Positions 17,985-25,933 of a stretch of DNA of 64,000 bases are shown here, in pieces. A model generated the notes under the pieces. That model saw only the letters and a program-made list of their open reading frames with translations, had not been told where the DNA came from and searched no databases. Location: contig JAGQHB010000102.1 of the NCBI GenBank assembly GCA_020432045.1, forward strand, positions 1 through 64,000. Direction: 5' to 3'. Each line of letters opens with the position of its first letter. Position 1 is the stretch's first letter. The translations under genes were made by a program, and so were the position numbers. This DNA comes from Dehalococcoidia bacterium. Lineage in GTDB: Bacteria > Chloroflexota > Dehalococcoidia > Tepidiformales > Tepidiformaceae.

Positions 17985-18671
17985 GGGACTCGGACGGGTA
18001 CGCGCATACCTGTCCGCTGAAGCTCGATGGGCGCGGCAGGACTTTGGGCAATGGGGAGGGACGGCCTACGCGTCCGAGTGCGTTCAGTCGTCGTCCAACT
18101 GCCGGACCATCCGGGTTCGGCCTGACGGTCGCGCGGGTGCCGCGACGGGCGCCAGCCGCCGTCGTGAAGCTCCGGTCCTGGGCGACCCAGCGGCGATCCG
18201 GCGACGGCTGCAAAGCGGATCATACCGTAGCTATTGGCGCTCCTCGCGACCATCAACGTGACCGGGATTGCAGGAAATCCGGTGATTGCCCGGAGAACAG
18301 CGTTCGCTTTCTTCCTTTCGACGCTGGCTTCTTCATCGATGGGCGGGTGCCGGGCACGGCGGGCGTAGCGATCGTCTCGCAGATCCTTGAAGCGACACCG
18401 GCACTTCGCAACCTGCGAAGCGTGCTGCCGGTGCAATGCTGGCACGCCTGGGTGAGCCATTTTCCAACCCGGTGACCCGCCGACCTGACACGAAACGTGC
18501 TCCTGCAGATACCCCTCGTGAACATATTTTTCGTGATGGTATTTCTCACACCCATGTAGTGGACGTTCGCACAAAAGACGTCAGCGCGTTGCCGCGTGTC
18601 CGCAAGACGCACACGGCACCACAATCCATACTCAAGAGGCGACGGCGTTACGCCATCCGAAAGAGGGACCA
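17985..18671. other. Intergenic region of about 690 bases, no supported gene
   Basis: Frames here on both strands are arginine- or proline-rich and resemble no family I know. An imperfect hairpin spans 18396-18433: CACCGGCA...TTCGCA pairs with TGCGAAG...TGCCGGTG, with a five-base bulge and a short loop. It could terminate the crotonase transcript, though it lies 400 bases downstream. The part at 18480-18560 is less GC-rich and may hold the DedA promoter. Confidence 0.4.
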
Positions 18672-19292
18672 GTGCCCGGAATCGACATCCAATCTCTGAT
18701 CCTCACGGTCGGATACCTGGGTCTGTTTGCGATCGTGTTCGCCGAAACTGGCCTGCTCGCGGGGTTCTTCCTGCCGGGCGATACGCTATTGATCACGGCA
18801 GGCCTCATGGTCCAACGCGGACAGCTAGATGCCTGGTTGCTGCTGCCGCTCCTCGTTGCGGCAGCAGTAGCGGGTGACTTCGTTGGGTTTGAGATCGGTA
18901 AACACGCGGGGCCACGCCTGTTCAGCCGTGACGAATCGCGATTCTTCAAGCGTCGCCACCTTGAGCGGGCGAAAACGTTTTATGACAAACACGGCGGGAA
19001 GACGATCCTGATCGCCCGGTTTCTCGCAGTGGTCCGCACGTTCGCACCGACGGTGGCCGGGGCGGCCGGGATGCACTATGGCCGCTTCGTGATGTTCAAT
19101 GCTGCCGGCGCGGCGATCTGGGTGGCTTCGATGCTGACGCTGGGCTACGTATTCGGCCAGAGAGTCGGCAACCTGGAAGTGTTCTTCACCGGGCTCGTAG
19201 CGGTGACTGTCATCCTATCGATGGCCCCGGGCCTGTGGCATCTCTGGCGACAGAGGCACTCCACACGTTCCCGCGACCAGGCGGCCAATTAG
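18672..19292 (+). CDS. DedA-family membrane protein
   Basis: A 206-residue member of the DedA/SNARE-associated (VTT) family. The re-entrant-loop signature is visible as FAETGLLAGFFLPGDTLLITAG at residues 25-46, and the second conserved block as ARFLAVVRTFAPTVAGAAGM near residues 115-135, containing the Arg residues needed in E. coli DedA proteins. Family members are lipid scramblases or flippases, including undecaprenyl-phosphate translocases, and affect envelope stability. The start is GTG at 18672 behind GAGGGA. It is monocistronic and convergent with the phosphoesterase operon. Confidence 0.88.
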   Translation: MPGIDIQSLILTVGYLGLFAIVFAETGLLAGFFLPGDTLLITAGLMVQRGQLDAWLLLPLLVAAAVAGDFVGFEIGKHAGPRLFSRDESRFFKRRHLERAKTFYDKHGGKTILIARFLAVVRTFAPTVAGAAGMHYGRFVMFNAAGAAIWVASMLTLGYVFGQRVGNLEVFFTGLVAVTVILSMAPGLWHLWRQRHSTRSRDQAAN

Positions 19293-19405
19293 AGGCACTG
19301 CTTAATCGAGTCGCTTGCCCGTCGAGCGAGCATCCGGCGTTGGAACCCACCGCGGCGAACATCGGACGCCAGGCTCCAATCGAGGAGACGAAGGGCACCC
19401 GATTT

Positions 19406-19960
19406 CTACAGTGCCGACAGATCGATTATGTTCGCCTGGCGGCTGTCCGCAGCGAGGTCGAGGACCGCTACCGTGCCGAGCCTCACCTGTTGCCCGACCA
19501 GGCTCGGGCTCCCGGGATTGACCAGCAGAATACCTTCGTGCGTTTCGACCATCGCCTCATGTGTATAGCCGAAGACGACAATGTCCACCGGTTTTCCAAA
19601 GATGGCCTGCAGGGCGGCAGACAGTGACTCCCCGGCAGGGAACGATCTCGCAATCGCTCCTGGCAGTACGTCATCGCCCAGGCTCCTGAGGATGAGTTCA
19701 TGGGCCATGCCGATCGTGTGGCCATCGAATTCCAACACCAGCACGCCACTGTTTCTGGTTGGCGTTTCGCCAGACCCCTCCAGCCACGATTCGGTGGACC
19801 TGACCGGTGCGATCCGTTCCAGCCACTCGAGGCAGGACGGAATGTAGGCGTGGCCCGCGTGGAGGATTAGGTCGACGCCCTCAAAAGCCTGAACGACTTG
19901 AGGAGGCGGTTCGGGACCCGCTGACGGGATGTGCGTATCAGAGATGACTCCGATCTTCAC
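19406..19960 (-). CDS. YfcE-like calcineurin-fold protein with degenerate metal site
   Basis: A 184-residue single-domain metallophosphoesterase of the YfcE/MJ0936 type. The N-terminal motif SDTH is intact and NPGSPS near residue 145 is retained. Several metal ligands are altered: the GD motif is HAGHAY, the GNxD segment is replaced by VRSTESW, and the terminal GHTH reads GYTH. Catalytic activity is therefore doubtful and a binding or regulatory role is possible. It is the last gene of a four-gene minus-strand unit with HAD, thiolase and DUF35 genes, 27 bases after the HAD stop. Confidence 0.7.
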   Translation of the reverse strand: MKIGVISDTHIPSAGPEPPPQVVQAFEGVDLILHAGHAYIPSCLEWLERIAPVRSTESWLEGSGETPTRNSGVLVLEFDGHTIGMAHELILRSLGDDVLPGAIARSFPAGESLSAALQAIFGKPVDIVVFGYTHEAMVETHEGILLVNPGSPSLVGQQVRLGTVAVLDLAADSRQANIIDLSAL

Positions 19961-19987
19961 GAATCAGACCAGGACCGGCACTGGCGG

Positions 19988-20350
19988 CTACCCTCCATGC
20001 GATTCGAGCCATTCGAGCCATGGTTCGGCAACGCCTTCATGATCCCAGAGGAACTCGAAACCAGCCTTTTCAGCGAGCTGCTGATCGAGCTCCCGGTCGC
20101 CTATGTGCAGGTATTTCACGGCTTCGAAGCGCGACCGGATGTCGGGCAGCATGTGCTTGGCGGCGACGAAGTCCACCCTGATATCGCGAGCCTCCCAGAG
20201 TGCTTTCTGTGCGGATGGAAACCGGTCGGAGCAGCTGCCGATCAGGAACCCGAGCTCCTGAGCCCGCCGCACCATCTCCACGGTGATGCCTCCCGGGGGG
20301 TCGCCAAACTCAAGTGTGCCATCAATGTCAAAGCTAATGAGGAATGCCAA
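19988..20350 (-). CDS. Small HAD-superfamily hydrolase
   Basis: A 120-residue haloacid-dehalogenase-fold protein without a cap domain. Motif I is FDIDGTLEFG at residues 7-16, motif II is the Ser in GSCSDR, motif III is probably the Lys in AAKHML, and motif IV is HIGDRELDQ near residue 90. It is shorter than most HAD phosphatases but has all four motifs. It sits 30 bases after the thiolase gene and 27 bases before the phosphoesterase-like gene. Substrate unknown. Confidence 0.75.
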   Translation of the reverse strand: MAFLISFDIDGTLEFGDPPGGITVEMVRRAQELGFLIGSCSDRFPSAQKALWEARDIRVDFVAAKHMLPDIRSRFEAVKYLHIGDRELDQQLAEKAGFEFLWDHEGVAEPWLEWLESHGG

Positions 20351-20380
20351 GTCGTTCTCCTTGGAGTGGTGAGAGGGAGG

Positions 20381-21706
20381 CTAGTCCGGGCCTGCTCCCC
20401 AGATGAGCGCATCGCAGAAGTTCGGCATGTGCGCGCCGGAAACACCGTATTCTGCCTTCCGCTTGATCTGTGATGGCGACCGGCCCTGGAGCTGGAGGAT
20501 GCAGTCGCGATGGTGCCACCAGCGGGTGCGCCCATTGCCGCTGTTGCCTCCGCTCGGAGAGACGGGGTTCGGCCCTTCGATACTGATGTCGGTCTGGTAC
20601 AGGTCCAAGGCGTACCCGCGTTTTTCACCGCGGGAGGCGAATCGCAGGCCCTCCAGGTGGAACTGGTGGAACAGCGTGAAGCCGTCATACATCTGCTCGA
20701 AGGAGAGATCTTCCGGGCCGATGCCGGCACCTTCGTAGAGCATCCGTCCCATCTTGTCGCTCGATGCTTCCCACTCGGCCAGCGTCGGGGTGACCCCCTG
20801 AAGTTCTGGCCTGGTCTGGGCATGGTTGAGGATGTACACCGGCTTCTGCGCATGGTGCGCCGCCAGTTCCGGCGTTGTGAAGATCACGGCCAGCGCCGCC
20901 TGGATGGGCAGGTCGTTGTCGTAGATGTTCGCGGGCTTGGCAATCCATCGTCCCGAGAGGTAGTCGTCGACCGTGATCATTTCCGGGCGATGCTGTGTGT
21001 AGAAGCCGTCCGGGTTCATAAGCCCGTTTCGCCGCTCTTCAACTACGAACGGCGCCATCATCTCGTGGCTCTTGCCGTATTTGTTGCAGTACTCCTCGAA
21101 GATCATCGCCGTCGTCGCGCAGGCCGGCATACCCCAGATGCCGCCGTACTTGCCGGGTCCTGAGCTGGTGTTCAAGGCGGCCGCGCCCTGTCCGACGTAG
21201 TACCGGCCGGCGAGATTGTGCCAACCCCTGACCACAAGACACGTTTTCGTCAGGCCGCGGCTCACGGCCTCGGCTGCCGTGGTGAGCGCGACGGACATGC
21301 ACACCGGGCCGTTCATCTTGAATTCGACGTTCTTCAGCTCCGGCATGTTCAGGAGGATCCAATCGATGTCTCCGCGAGTGATGCCGGCCTGCGGGAAGTC
21401 CACCATTTTGAAGACCTGGTCAAATCCTTCCGGCGCGGGGGACATGGGGTCGTTCGAAACGCCGGTGGTGGACTCCGGAGTCAATACAATTCCATCGATC
21501 TCATCGGGCGAGATCCCCGCATCCTCGATCGCCTTCCGGATGGCGATAATCGTGAGTGCGCCAAGGCTCGTTTCGGGCCGCTCGTCCCAGCGCCGCGCGG
21601 TCGGAGAGGTCCCGACGCCGGTAGCCACGACCTTTCCGCGGCCCTCCCAGATTCCGAGTCCTTCTCTGTTCCGATGCCACGAATTGGGTGCGATTGGATG
21701 CGCCAT
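20381..21706 (-). CDS. Thiolase-superfamily (SCP2-thiolase-like) acyl-CoA acyltransferase
   Basis: A 441-residue thiolase-fold protein of the nondecarboxylating, SCP-x-like group. The N-terminus has VVATGVGTSPTARRW, the helix IAIRKAIEDAGISPDEIDGI is typical of the family, and a likely nucleophile is the Cys in NGPVCMSVALTTAAEA near residue 130. The C-terminal NPVSPSGGNSGNGR stands in place of the usual Gly-rich thiolase motif. Such proteins usually need a DUF35 (OB-fold) partner to cleave the side chains of steroid-like or branched acyl-CoAs, and a DUF35 gene lies immediately upstream. Reaction specificity is inference. Confidence 0.82.
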   Translation of the reverse strand: MAHPIAPNSWHRNREGLGIWEGRGKVVATGVGTSPTARRWDERPETSLGALTIIAIRKAIEDAGISPDEIDGIVLTPESTTGVSNDPMSPAPEGFDQVFKMVDFPQAGITRGDIDWILLNMPELKNVEFKMNGPVCMSVALTTAAEAVSRGLTKTCLVVRGWHNLAGRYYVGQGAAALNTSSGPGKYGGIWGMPACATTAMIFEEYCNKYGKSHEMMAPFVVEERRNGLMNPDGFYTQHRPEMITVDDYLSGRWIAKPANIYDNDLPIQAALAVIFTTPELAAHHAQKPVYILNHAQTRPELQGVTPTLAEWEASSDKMGRMLYEGAGIGPEDLSFEQMYDGFTLFHQFHLEGLRFASRGEKRGYALDLYQTDISIEGPNPVSPSGGNSGNGRTRWWHHRDCILQLQGRSPSQIKRKAEYGVSGAHMPNFCDALIWGAGPD

Positions 21707-21748
21707 TGCTCGTTCTCCTAACTTCAGTGCGGTAGCGGAATCAGCGGG

Positions 21749-22162
21749 CTAGGAGCCGGCTAGCCGCCATTCGGGCACTTTTTGCCCGGTCGCCGGCGTC
21801 GTTTCGAAGATCACCTCGACTGCAGCGCCGATCGGGACCTGATCCACCGGCACACCGGGAAGATGGGACAGCATGATTACGTCGGGCTCCTCGTCAAGGG
21901 CGATCGTCGCCACGTTGAACGGTTGTTCCGGGACGAGGGTTGAAACGGGGCTGTCGTAAACGACTACGCGGCTCTTGATCCGGCCGCGGCCGCTCACTTG
22001 CCGCCACGTAAGACCCGGATTGCCACAGCGCGCACACATCATCCGCGGTGGGAATTGGAACCGGTTGCACGGCCCACAGTGCTGGACTACCAACCGATCT
22101 TCGTTGCACGCGTCGTAAAAGGGTTGGTCTAACTCTGTCGGGACGGGCGATTGTTTTGGCAT
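21749..22162 (-). CDS. Zn-ribbon/OB-fold DUF35 protein, thiolase partner
   Basis: A 137-residue protein with an N-terminal helix (PFYDACNEDRLVVQHC), a rubredoxin-like Zn ribbon with Cys pairs in CGPC and CARC about 15 residues apart, and a C-terminal OB fold beginning WRQVSGRGRIKSRVVVY. This is the DUF35 architecture that binds and activates thiolase-like acyltransferases. ATG 22162 is preceded by GGAG; a frame extending to 22246 has no supporting site. It opens the four-gene operon running to 19406. Confidence 0.85.
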   Translation of the reverse strand: MPKQSPVPTELDQPFYDACNEDRLVVQHCGPCNRFQFPPRMMCARCGNPGLTWRQVSGRGRIKSRVVVYDSPVSTLVPEQPFNVATIALDEEPDVIMLSHLPGVPVDQVPIGAAVEVIFETTPATGQKVPEWRLAGS

Positions 22163-22393
22163 CTCTGAAACTCCACGAGATTCTACCGGCAAGACGGCGA
22201 CGGATGGGCCGCGCTCTCTTATAAGCCTTCGGTCCGTGGGCGTCACGGCCAGCTGTCATATGAAGGAGAGAGACCGCTTGAAGGATGATGAACGTTGTGC
22301 ACAGTGCGGCGGCACCCCCGGCCGTGTATGGGTCACCACGAACACATTCATCGGGCCATACTGGACGGGCCTTCGGAGTGGCATACTGCAGGC

Positions 22394-23152
22394 GTGACAC
22401 AGCCTCCTCCTCCTCAGCCTGATCCCCCGGCGCCGGAGCCCGACGCGCCAGTGCCTGGAGAGCAAACAAAGCGGTCGAAGGCCCTCCTTCTTTACGGCGG
22501 TGGGCTGCTGGTAGCGGTTGCGGTGGTCGCCGGACTGGCGATCGTCTTCGCCGGGGGCGGTGACGACGATGACAAACCCACGCCCGCGGGCACGGCGACG
22601 AGAACAGCGGCCGATTCAACGGGTGCGGTGACAGTAGAGATCACGGCGACCGACTTCACGTTCGACAAGGACGTGCTGACCATCCCGGCGGGGAAACCGG
22701 TTGTGGTGAAGTTCAAGAATGACGGAGACGCCCCGCACAGTGTTCACTTTCGCACTGAGAAAGGCGGCGCTGAGCTGGCGGACGGCGCGACGGGGCCAGT
22801 AACCGCGGGTGGCTCCGAGGCAGAGTTGCGATTTACGTCGCCAGCGGCCGGTACATACTACTTTGAGTGCGGGGTCCATCCGGCCCAGATGAACGGCACG
22901 CTTGCTGTTGGCGTTGCCGGGGCCGGCAGCACTGCGCCTGCTACATCGACATCGACGCCGGCTACTGCGGTCACGGGCACACCGGCTGCCGCAACGAGCA
23001 CCACCGCACCTGCAGCAACGGCGACTGCGGCTCCAGCCACGTCCACGCCTGTTCCAGCAACAAATACGGTCACGCCGATCGGTGCGTTCCCCTCGGCTAC
23101 GGTGACGATACCCGTCCTCACCATCACACCGTTCCCGACAATCACCCGCTGA
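22394..23152 (+). CDS. Membrane-anchored cupredoxin with Thr/Ala/Pro-rich C-terminal tail
   Basis: A 252-residue protein. Residues 1-28 are Pro-rich and cytoplasmic, a single helix spans 29-53, and a type I copper domain lies at about 78-175 with ligands His115 (APHSVHF), Cys159, His162 and Met166 (FECGVHPAQM). Residues 176-252 are a low-complexity Ala/Thr/Pro/Ser tail. The copper domain is likely an extracellular electron carrier. The C-terminal tail is unusual, because linkers normally sit between the membrane anchor and the domain; it may be glycosylated or contact the envelope. The start is GTG at 22394, chosen because the family-like sequence begins there. Divergent from the DUF35 operon. 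Confidence 0.8.
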   Translation: MTQPPPPQPDPPAPEPDAPVPGEQTKRSKALLLYGGGLLVAVAVVAGLAIVFAGGGDDDDKPTPAGTATRTAADSTGAVTVEITATDFTFDKDVLTIPAGKPVVVKFKNDGDAPHSVHFRTEKGGAELADGATGPVTAGGSEAELRFTSPAAGTYYFECGVHPAQMNGTLAVGVAGAGSTAPATSTSTPATAVTGTPAAATSTTAPAATATAAPATSTPVPATNTVTPIGAFPSATVTIPVLTITPFPTITR

Positions 23153-23229
23153 ACCTGCGATCGAATACCCGGACGTCGGTGGGGGCTCGTCGAGGCGCAG
23201 AGGAGCGACGGTGCTTCGCCCCCACGCCA

Positions 23230-23306
23230 GGGAGCTGCTGCAGCTCCCCAACTCGCCGGAAAAAGCATCACGTCGCTCTCAACCACCCGGACGCCGGGTT
23301 GGTGGT
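23230..23306. terminator. Two hairpins between convergent genes
   Basis: A perfect inverted repeat has arms 23230-23238 and 23240-23248 (GGGAGCTGC/GCAGCTCCC). A second, slightly bulged hairpin has arms 23281-23290 and 23294-23306 around ACG. Both lie in the roughly 220 bases between the stops of the cupredoxin and hydrolase genes and probably end both transcripts. Confidence 0.5.
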
Positions 23307-23375
23307 GGGACTGAGGGAATCAGAGATCTCCACACTCGCTGAAGCCGACGCTCCCGTCTAATGCGGAACCCACTG

Positions 23376-24320
23376 TCATTCCGTGAGGAATGGCACCACG
23401 GCTTCGAGGAATCCCAACGTGTTCTGCGAGTGCACGTTGTGAGCGCAACGCTCGACTGTCACCAGCCGGCCCTGAGGCAGCCGGGCGACGAAGCGTTCTG
23501 CCGACTCGGTCGTCAGGACATTGCTCTCCTGTCCGCGGACGAGCAGCACCGGGAGATTGAAACGCGCTGCATCGTCCAGGGTTGGCCGCTCCGCGATAGA
23601 GCTCTGGACACGGCCCTGGAGCACCCTGTGCGCGAGATCATGCTTGCTGACGTACTTGCCGTCGGCCCGGCGCAGCAGGTTGTAGCGGACAGTCCGCTGC
23701 ACGTGGTCGCGTGTCCGGAAAGGGTCATAACTGACCACGCGATCGACGAACTCGTCGGCCGAGTCAAACTCTCCGATGCCGCGGATGAAGTCCTGGATCA
23801 CCCTCGTGCCTTCAGGAGAGAGCTCGGGGGCTACGTCGACGAGGACCGCTTTCTGGGCGACGCCGGGGAAGTCCCGGAGGAGCGACATCGTGACGATGCC
23901 GCCCATGGAGTGGCCCATGACTATCGGGTTGCGAAGGTTGAGCGCGGCGATCACGGCGGCCGCGTCGGTGGCCATGTCGACCGGCGTTGCCTGGCCATCA
24001 CGGGGCCACTCGCTATCGCCGTGGCCGCGCTGGTCGAGCGCGATGATATGGAACCGGTCCGAGAGGTGAAGGCTCACGAGGTCCCAGCTGTGGCTCGTCT
24101 GGTTGCCGCCATGAAGGAGCAACAAGGCCTGATGCGCCGGATCGCCCCACTCTGTGAGGTGGAGCCGAAGGCCATTGACCAGGACATTTCGCGACACGTA
24201 GCGCACGGTTGCCGGATGCTTGATGCCAAGGTCGCTAGCGCTGGCGAGGAGGCTCTGGAACTCGTCGGACTTGGTCATGTCGAGCGGCTCGGCATCCTGT
24301 GCGAATGCGTTCAGGTACAT
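23376..24320 (-). CDS. Alpha/beta-hydrolase
   Basis: A 314-residue alpha/beta-hydrolase fold protein. The oxyanion motif LLLHGGNQTSHSWD is near residue 65, DQRGHGDSEWP near residue 98, the nucleophile elbow is GHSMGG near residue 135, and the catalytic His is probably in ERCAHNVH near residue 293. It resembles esterases, C-C hydrolases and haloperoxidase-like enzymes. Specificity is unknown. ATG 24320 follows GAGGA at eight bases; longer frames overlap the pseudogene fragment upstream and are rejected. Confidence 0.82.
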   Translation of the reverse strand: MYLNAFAQDAEPLDMTKSDEFQSLLASASDLGIKHPATVRYVSRNVLVNGLRLHLTEWGDPAHQALLLLHGGNQTSHSWDLVSLHLSDRFHIIALDQRGHGDSEWPRDGQATPVDMATDAAAVIAALNLRNPIVMGHSMGGIVTMSLLRDFPGVAQKAVLVDVAPELSPEGTRVIQDFIRGIGEFDSADEFVDRVVSYDPFRTRDHVQRTVRYNLLRRADGKYVSKHDLAHRVLQGRVQSSIAERPTLDDAARFNLPVLLVRGQESNVLTTESAERFVARLPQGRLVTVERCAHNVHSQNTLGFLEAVVPFLTE

Positions 24321-24436
24321 GCAGGTCTTCCTCAAAACGGGATGGCAGCAGTCCATGATAGACCCACCGGCATGATCGTACCGTGCGCCAGTTTGGGGGC
24401 CTGAACGCGCCAATCTCACGCTTTCCAATGATCCAC

Positions 24437-24632
24437 ATGGCTCCGGGCGCTGCTACCGGCCTGGGATCGAAGTTTCCACGGGCGGCTGCTAAGCCTGGGA
24501 TCGGGACGACGCGGTCGACTTCGAGGACAACGCCGTATCGTCTCCCTGGCTCCGGCCGCGATACAAACGTTGTACTCAAGTGCCCGGGTGCGAGGCCCTG
24601 TCTGAACCTGGAACAGGTTCTTGCGGCCACCC
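24437..24632 (+). pseudogene. Decayed 5' fragment of a biotin carboxylase (acyl-CoA carboxylase) gene
   Basis: This stretch aligns along its length with the first 80 codons of the acyl-CoA carboxylase gene starting at 27395. Shared runs include CGGGCGGCTGC, GGGATCGGGAC, GCTCCGG, CGATAC and CTGGAACAGGTT, in the same order and spacing. By eye roughly three quarters of bases match from 24479 on. A one-base deletion near 24509 and a one-base insertion near 24555 break the frame, and no start or downstream part of the gene remains. The orientation is the same as the intact copy 3 kb downstream. It matches that copy better than the second carboxylase at 57-60 kb. Confidence 0.7.
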
Positions 24633-24656
24633 ACTTTTCACGCTTTTCCCGGTCTC

Positions 24657-25745
24657 CTAATCCTGTATGCGTTCCATCGCCCAGGCGACCGCTTCGACAC
24701 GATTCCGGACCCCGAGCTTGGCGTACACGTTGGCCAGGTGCCGGGCGACGGTGCCCTTGCTGAGCGACAGTGTGGCTGCGACCTCGGCGTTTGTAGCTCC
24801 AGTGACAACGAGTTCCAGTACCTCGCCTTCGCGCCTCGTGAGCGCGGTAGCGCCAGTCGTCGCTCTTGACGCGCTGAGCACGCCTTCGAGCCACCCTCGG
24901 CCCCCCGGCAAGCACGATCCCTGTAGGAAGCACTCGATCTCCCGGGCGGTCTCTGGCTGCAGGTCCAGCCGACGGCCGGAGGTAATCAGCAGTCGCTGCC
25001 GCGGGAGAAGGCGGGCGAGGTTCGCCGCACCCTCCGGAGGCATAAGTGAATCGTCTCCGTTGTGGACCAGGAGGGTGTCTGCCTGCACCAACGGGGCGAA
25101 CCGTGACAGGTCCGCTTCGAAAAGGAGGACATCGAGCAGCGCACGGATATCTGCCGGATTGGTGGCTGTCACGTAGTAGCGAACCATGGCTTCTATGTCC
25201 CAGCTCTCCCCCCAGCCAATTGCGAACTGGAGGAAGGCCCTCCAGAACGTGGCGAAGTCCTTGTCCAGGAGCGCGTACAGGGACTTCTGGGCGGCCAGGT
25301 GCGACGCTTCAACACGCAGAACAGGCTCAAACAGGACCATCGTTTGAACCTGCGGCGTCCGCGCGGCCAAGACGACGCTCTCGAACGTCCCGGCGGCCTG
25401 CGCGAGCAGAACAATTCGGTCGATCCCGGCGGCGTCTGCCACTGCCTCGAGGTCATCGGCGTATTGCTCCAGCCCGTGTTCGACCCCCCAATCCGAGCGG
25501 CCAAAGCCACGACGGTCGTACAGGACGATGCGGCCGCTGAACAAGCGGCGGATGAAGCTATGAAAGAATCCCGATTCGATGGTCTCCGTCCAGGGCGGAA
25601 CGAAGATAAGCGACGGGCCTGCACCCCAGCTCGTCCAGGCGATGTGAGTGCCATCACGCGATGTCGTGTAACGAATAGGGCCAGGGACGGGCTGGCGACT
25701 GTTCCAACCCGGGGCCCCTTTACGAGCCGGGAGCTGTCGGGCCAT
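24657..25745 (-). CDS. Alpha/beta-hydrolase-like sensor fused to LuxR-type HTH regulator
   Basis: A 362-residue two-domain protein. Residues 25-280 form an alpha/beta-hydrolase-like domain (PSLIFVPPW, VLYDRRGFGRSDWG, a C-terminal strand before the linker). Residues 300-362 are a LuxR/GerE helix-turn-helix (LTRREGEVLELVVTGATNAE then VAATLSLSKGTVARHLANVY). The nucleophile elbow reads L-A115-Q-A117-A-G119 instead of GxSxG, so the expected serine is missing and the domain probably binds a ligand rather than hydrolysing it. Likely targets are the neighbouring genes, but no operator was identified. The start is the ATG at 25745. Confidence 0.85.
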   Translation of the reverse strand: MARQLPARKGAPGWNSRQPVPGPIRYTTSRDGTHIAWTSWGAGPSLIFVPPWTETIESGFFHSFIRRLFSGRIVLYDRRGFGRSDWGVEHGLEQYADDLEAVADAAGIDRIVLLAQAAGTFESVVLAARTPQVQTMVLFEPVLRVEASHLAAQKSLYALLDKDFATFWRAFLQFAIGWGESWDIEAMVRYYVTATNPADIRALLDVLLFEADLSRFAPLVQADTLLVHNGDDSLMPPEGAANLARLLPRQRLLITSGRRLDLQPETAREIECFLQGSCLPGGRGWLEGVLSASRATTGATALTRREGEVLELVVTGATNAEVAATLSLSKGTVARHLANVYAKLGVRNRVEAVAWAMERIQD

Positions 25746-25833
25746 CTCACCCGCGATTGTACGCGATTCTAGACCCGAGATGTGCCGCCTCTACGAAGCG
25801 TCTGTACTCGCCTGGAACCTCCTGCCGTCCGGA

Positions 25834-25892
25834 GGCCTGGTGAACCAGGCCGGAAGCCGAAGGAGCCGCAGGCCCTTTCGGTCCGCGGCTCC
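25834..25892 (-). terminator. Pair of hairpins after the beta-propeller gene
   Basis: Two perfect inverted repeats lie downstream of the minus-strand gene ending at 25934: GGCCTGG/CCAGGCC (25834-25840 and 25845-25851, TGAA loop) and GGAGCCGC/GCGGCTCC (25862-25869 and 25885-25892). Together they probably separate this transcript from the LuxR-fusion gene that starts at 25745. Confidence 0.5.
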
Positions 25893-25933
25893 CGGCAGTT
25901 CGTGCGGCCTTAGAGCGTTCCCTGTGCAACCGG

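Noticed and set aside
17981-18574. 197-codon minus-strand frame downstream of the crotonase
   Set aside because: The translated sequence has no family resemblance, and the start lacks a ribosome-binding site. It is treated as intergenic.
22858-23361. Long frames opposite and beside the cupredoxin tail
   Set aside because: They are shadows of the low-complexity Ala/Thr/Pro coding sequence and contain no motif.
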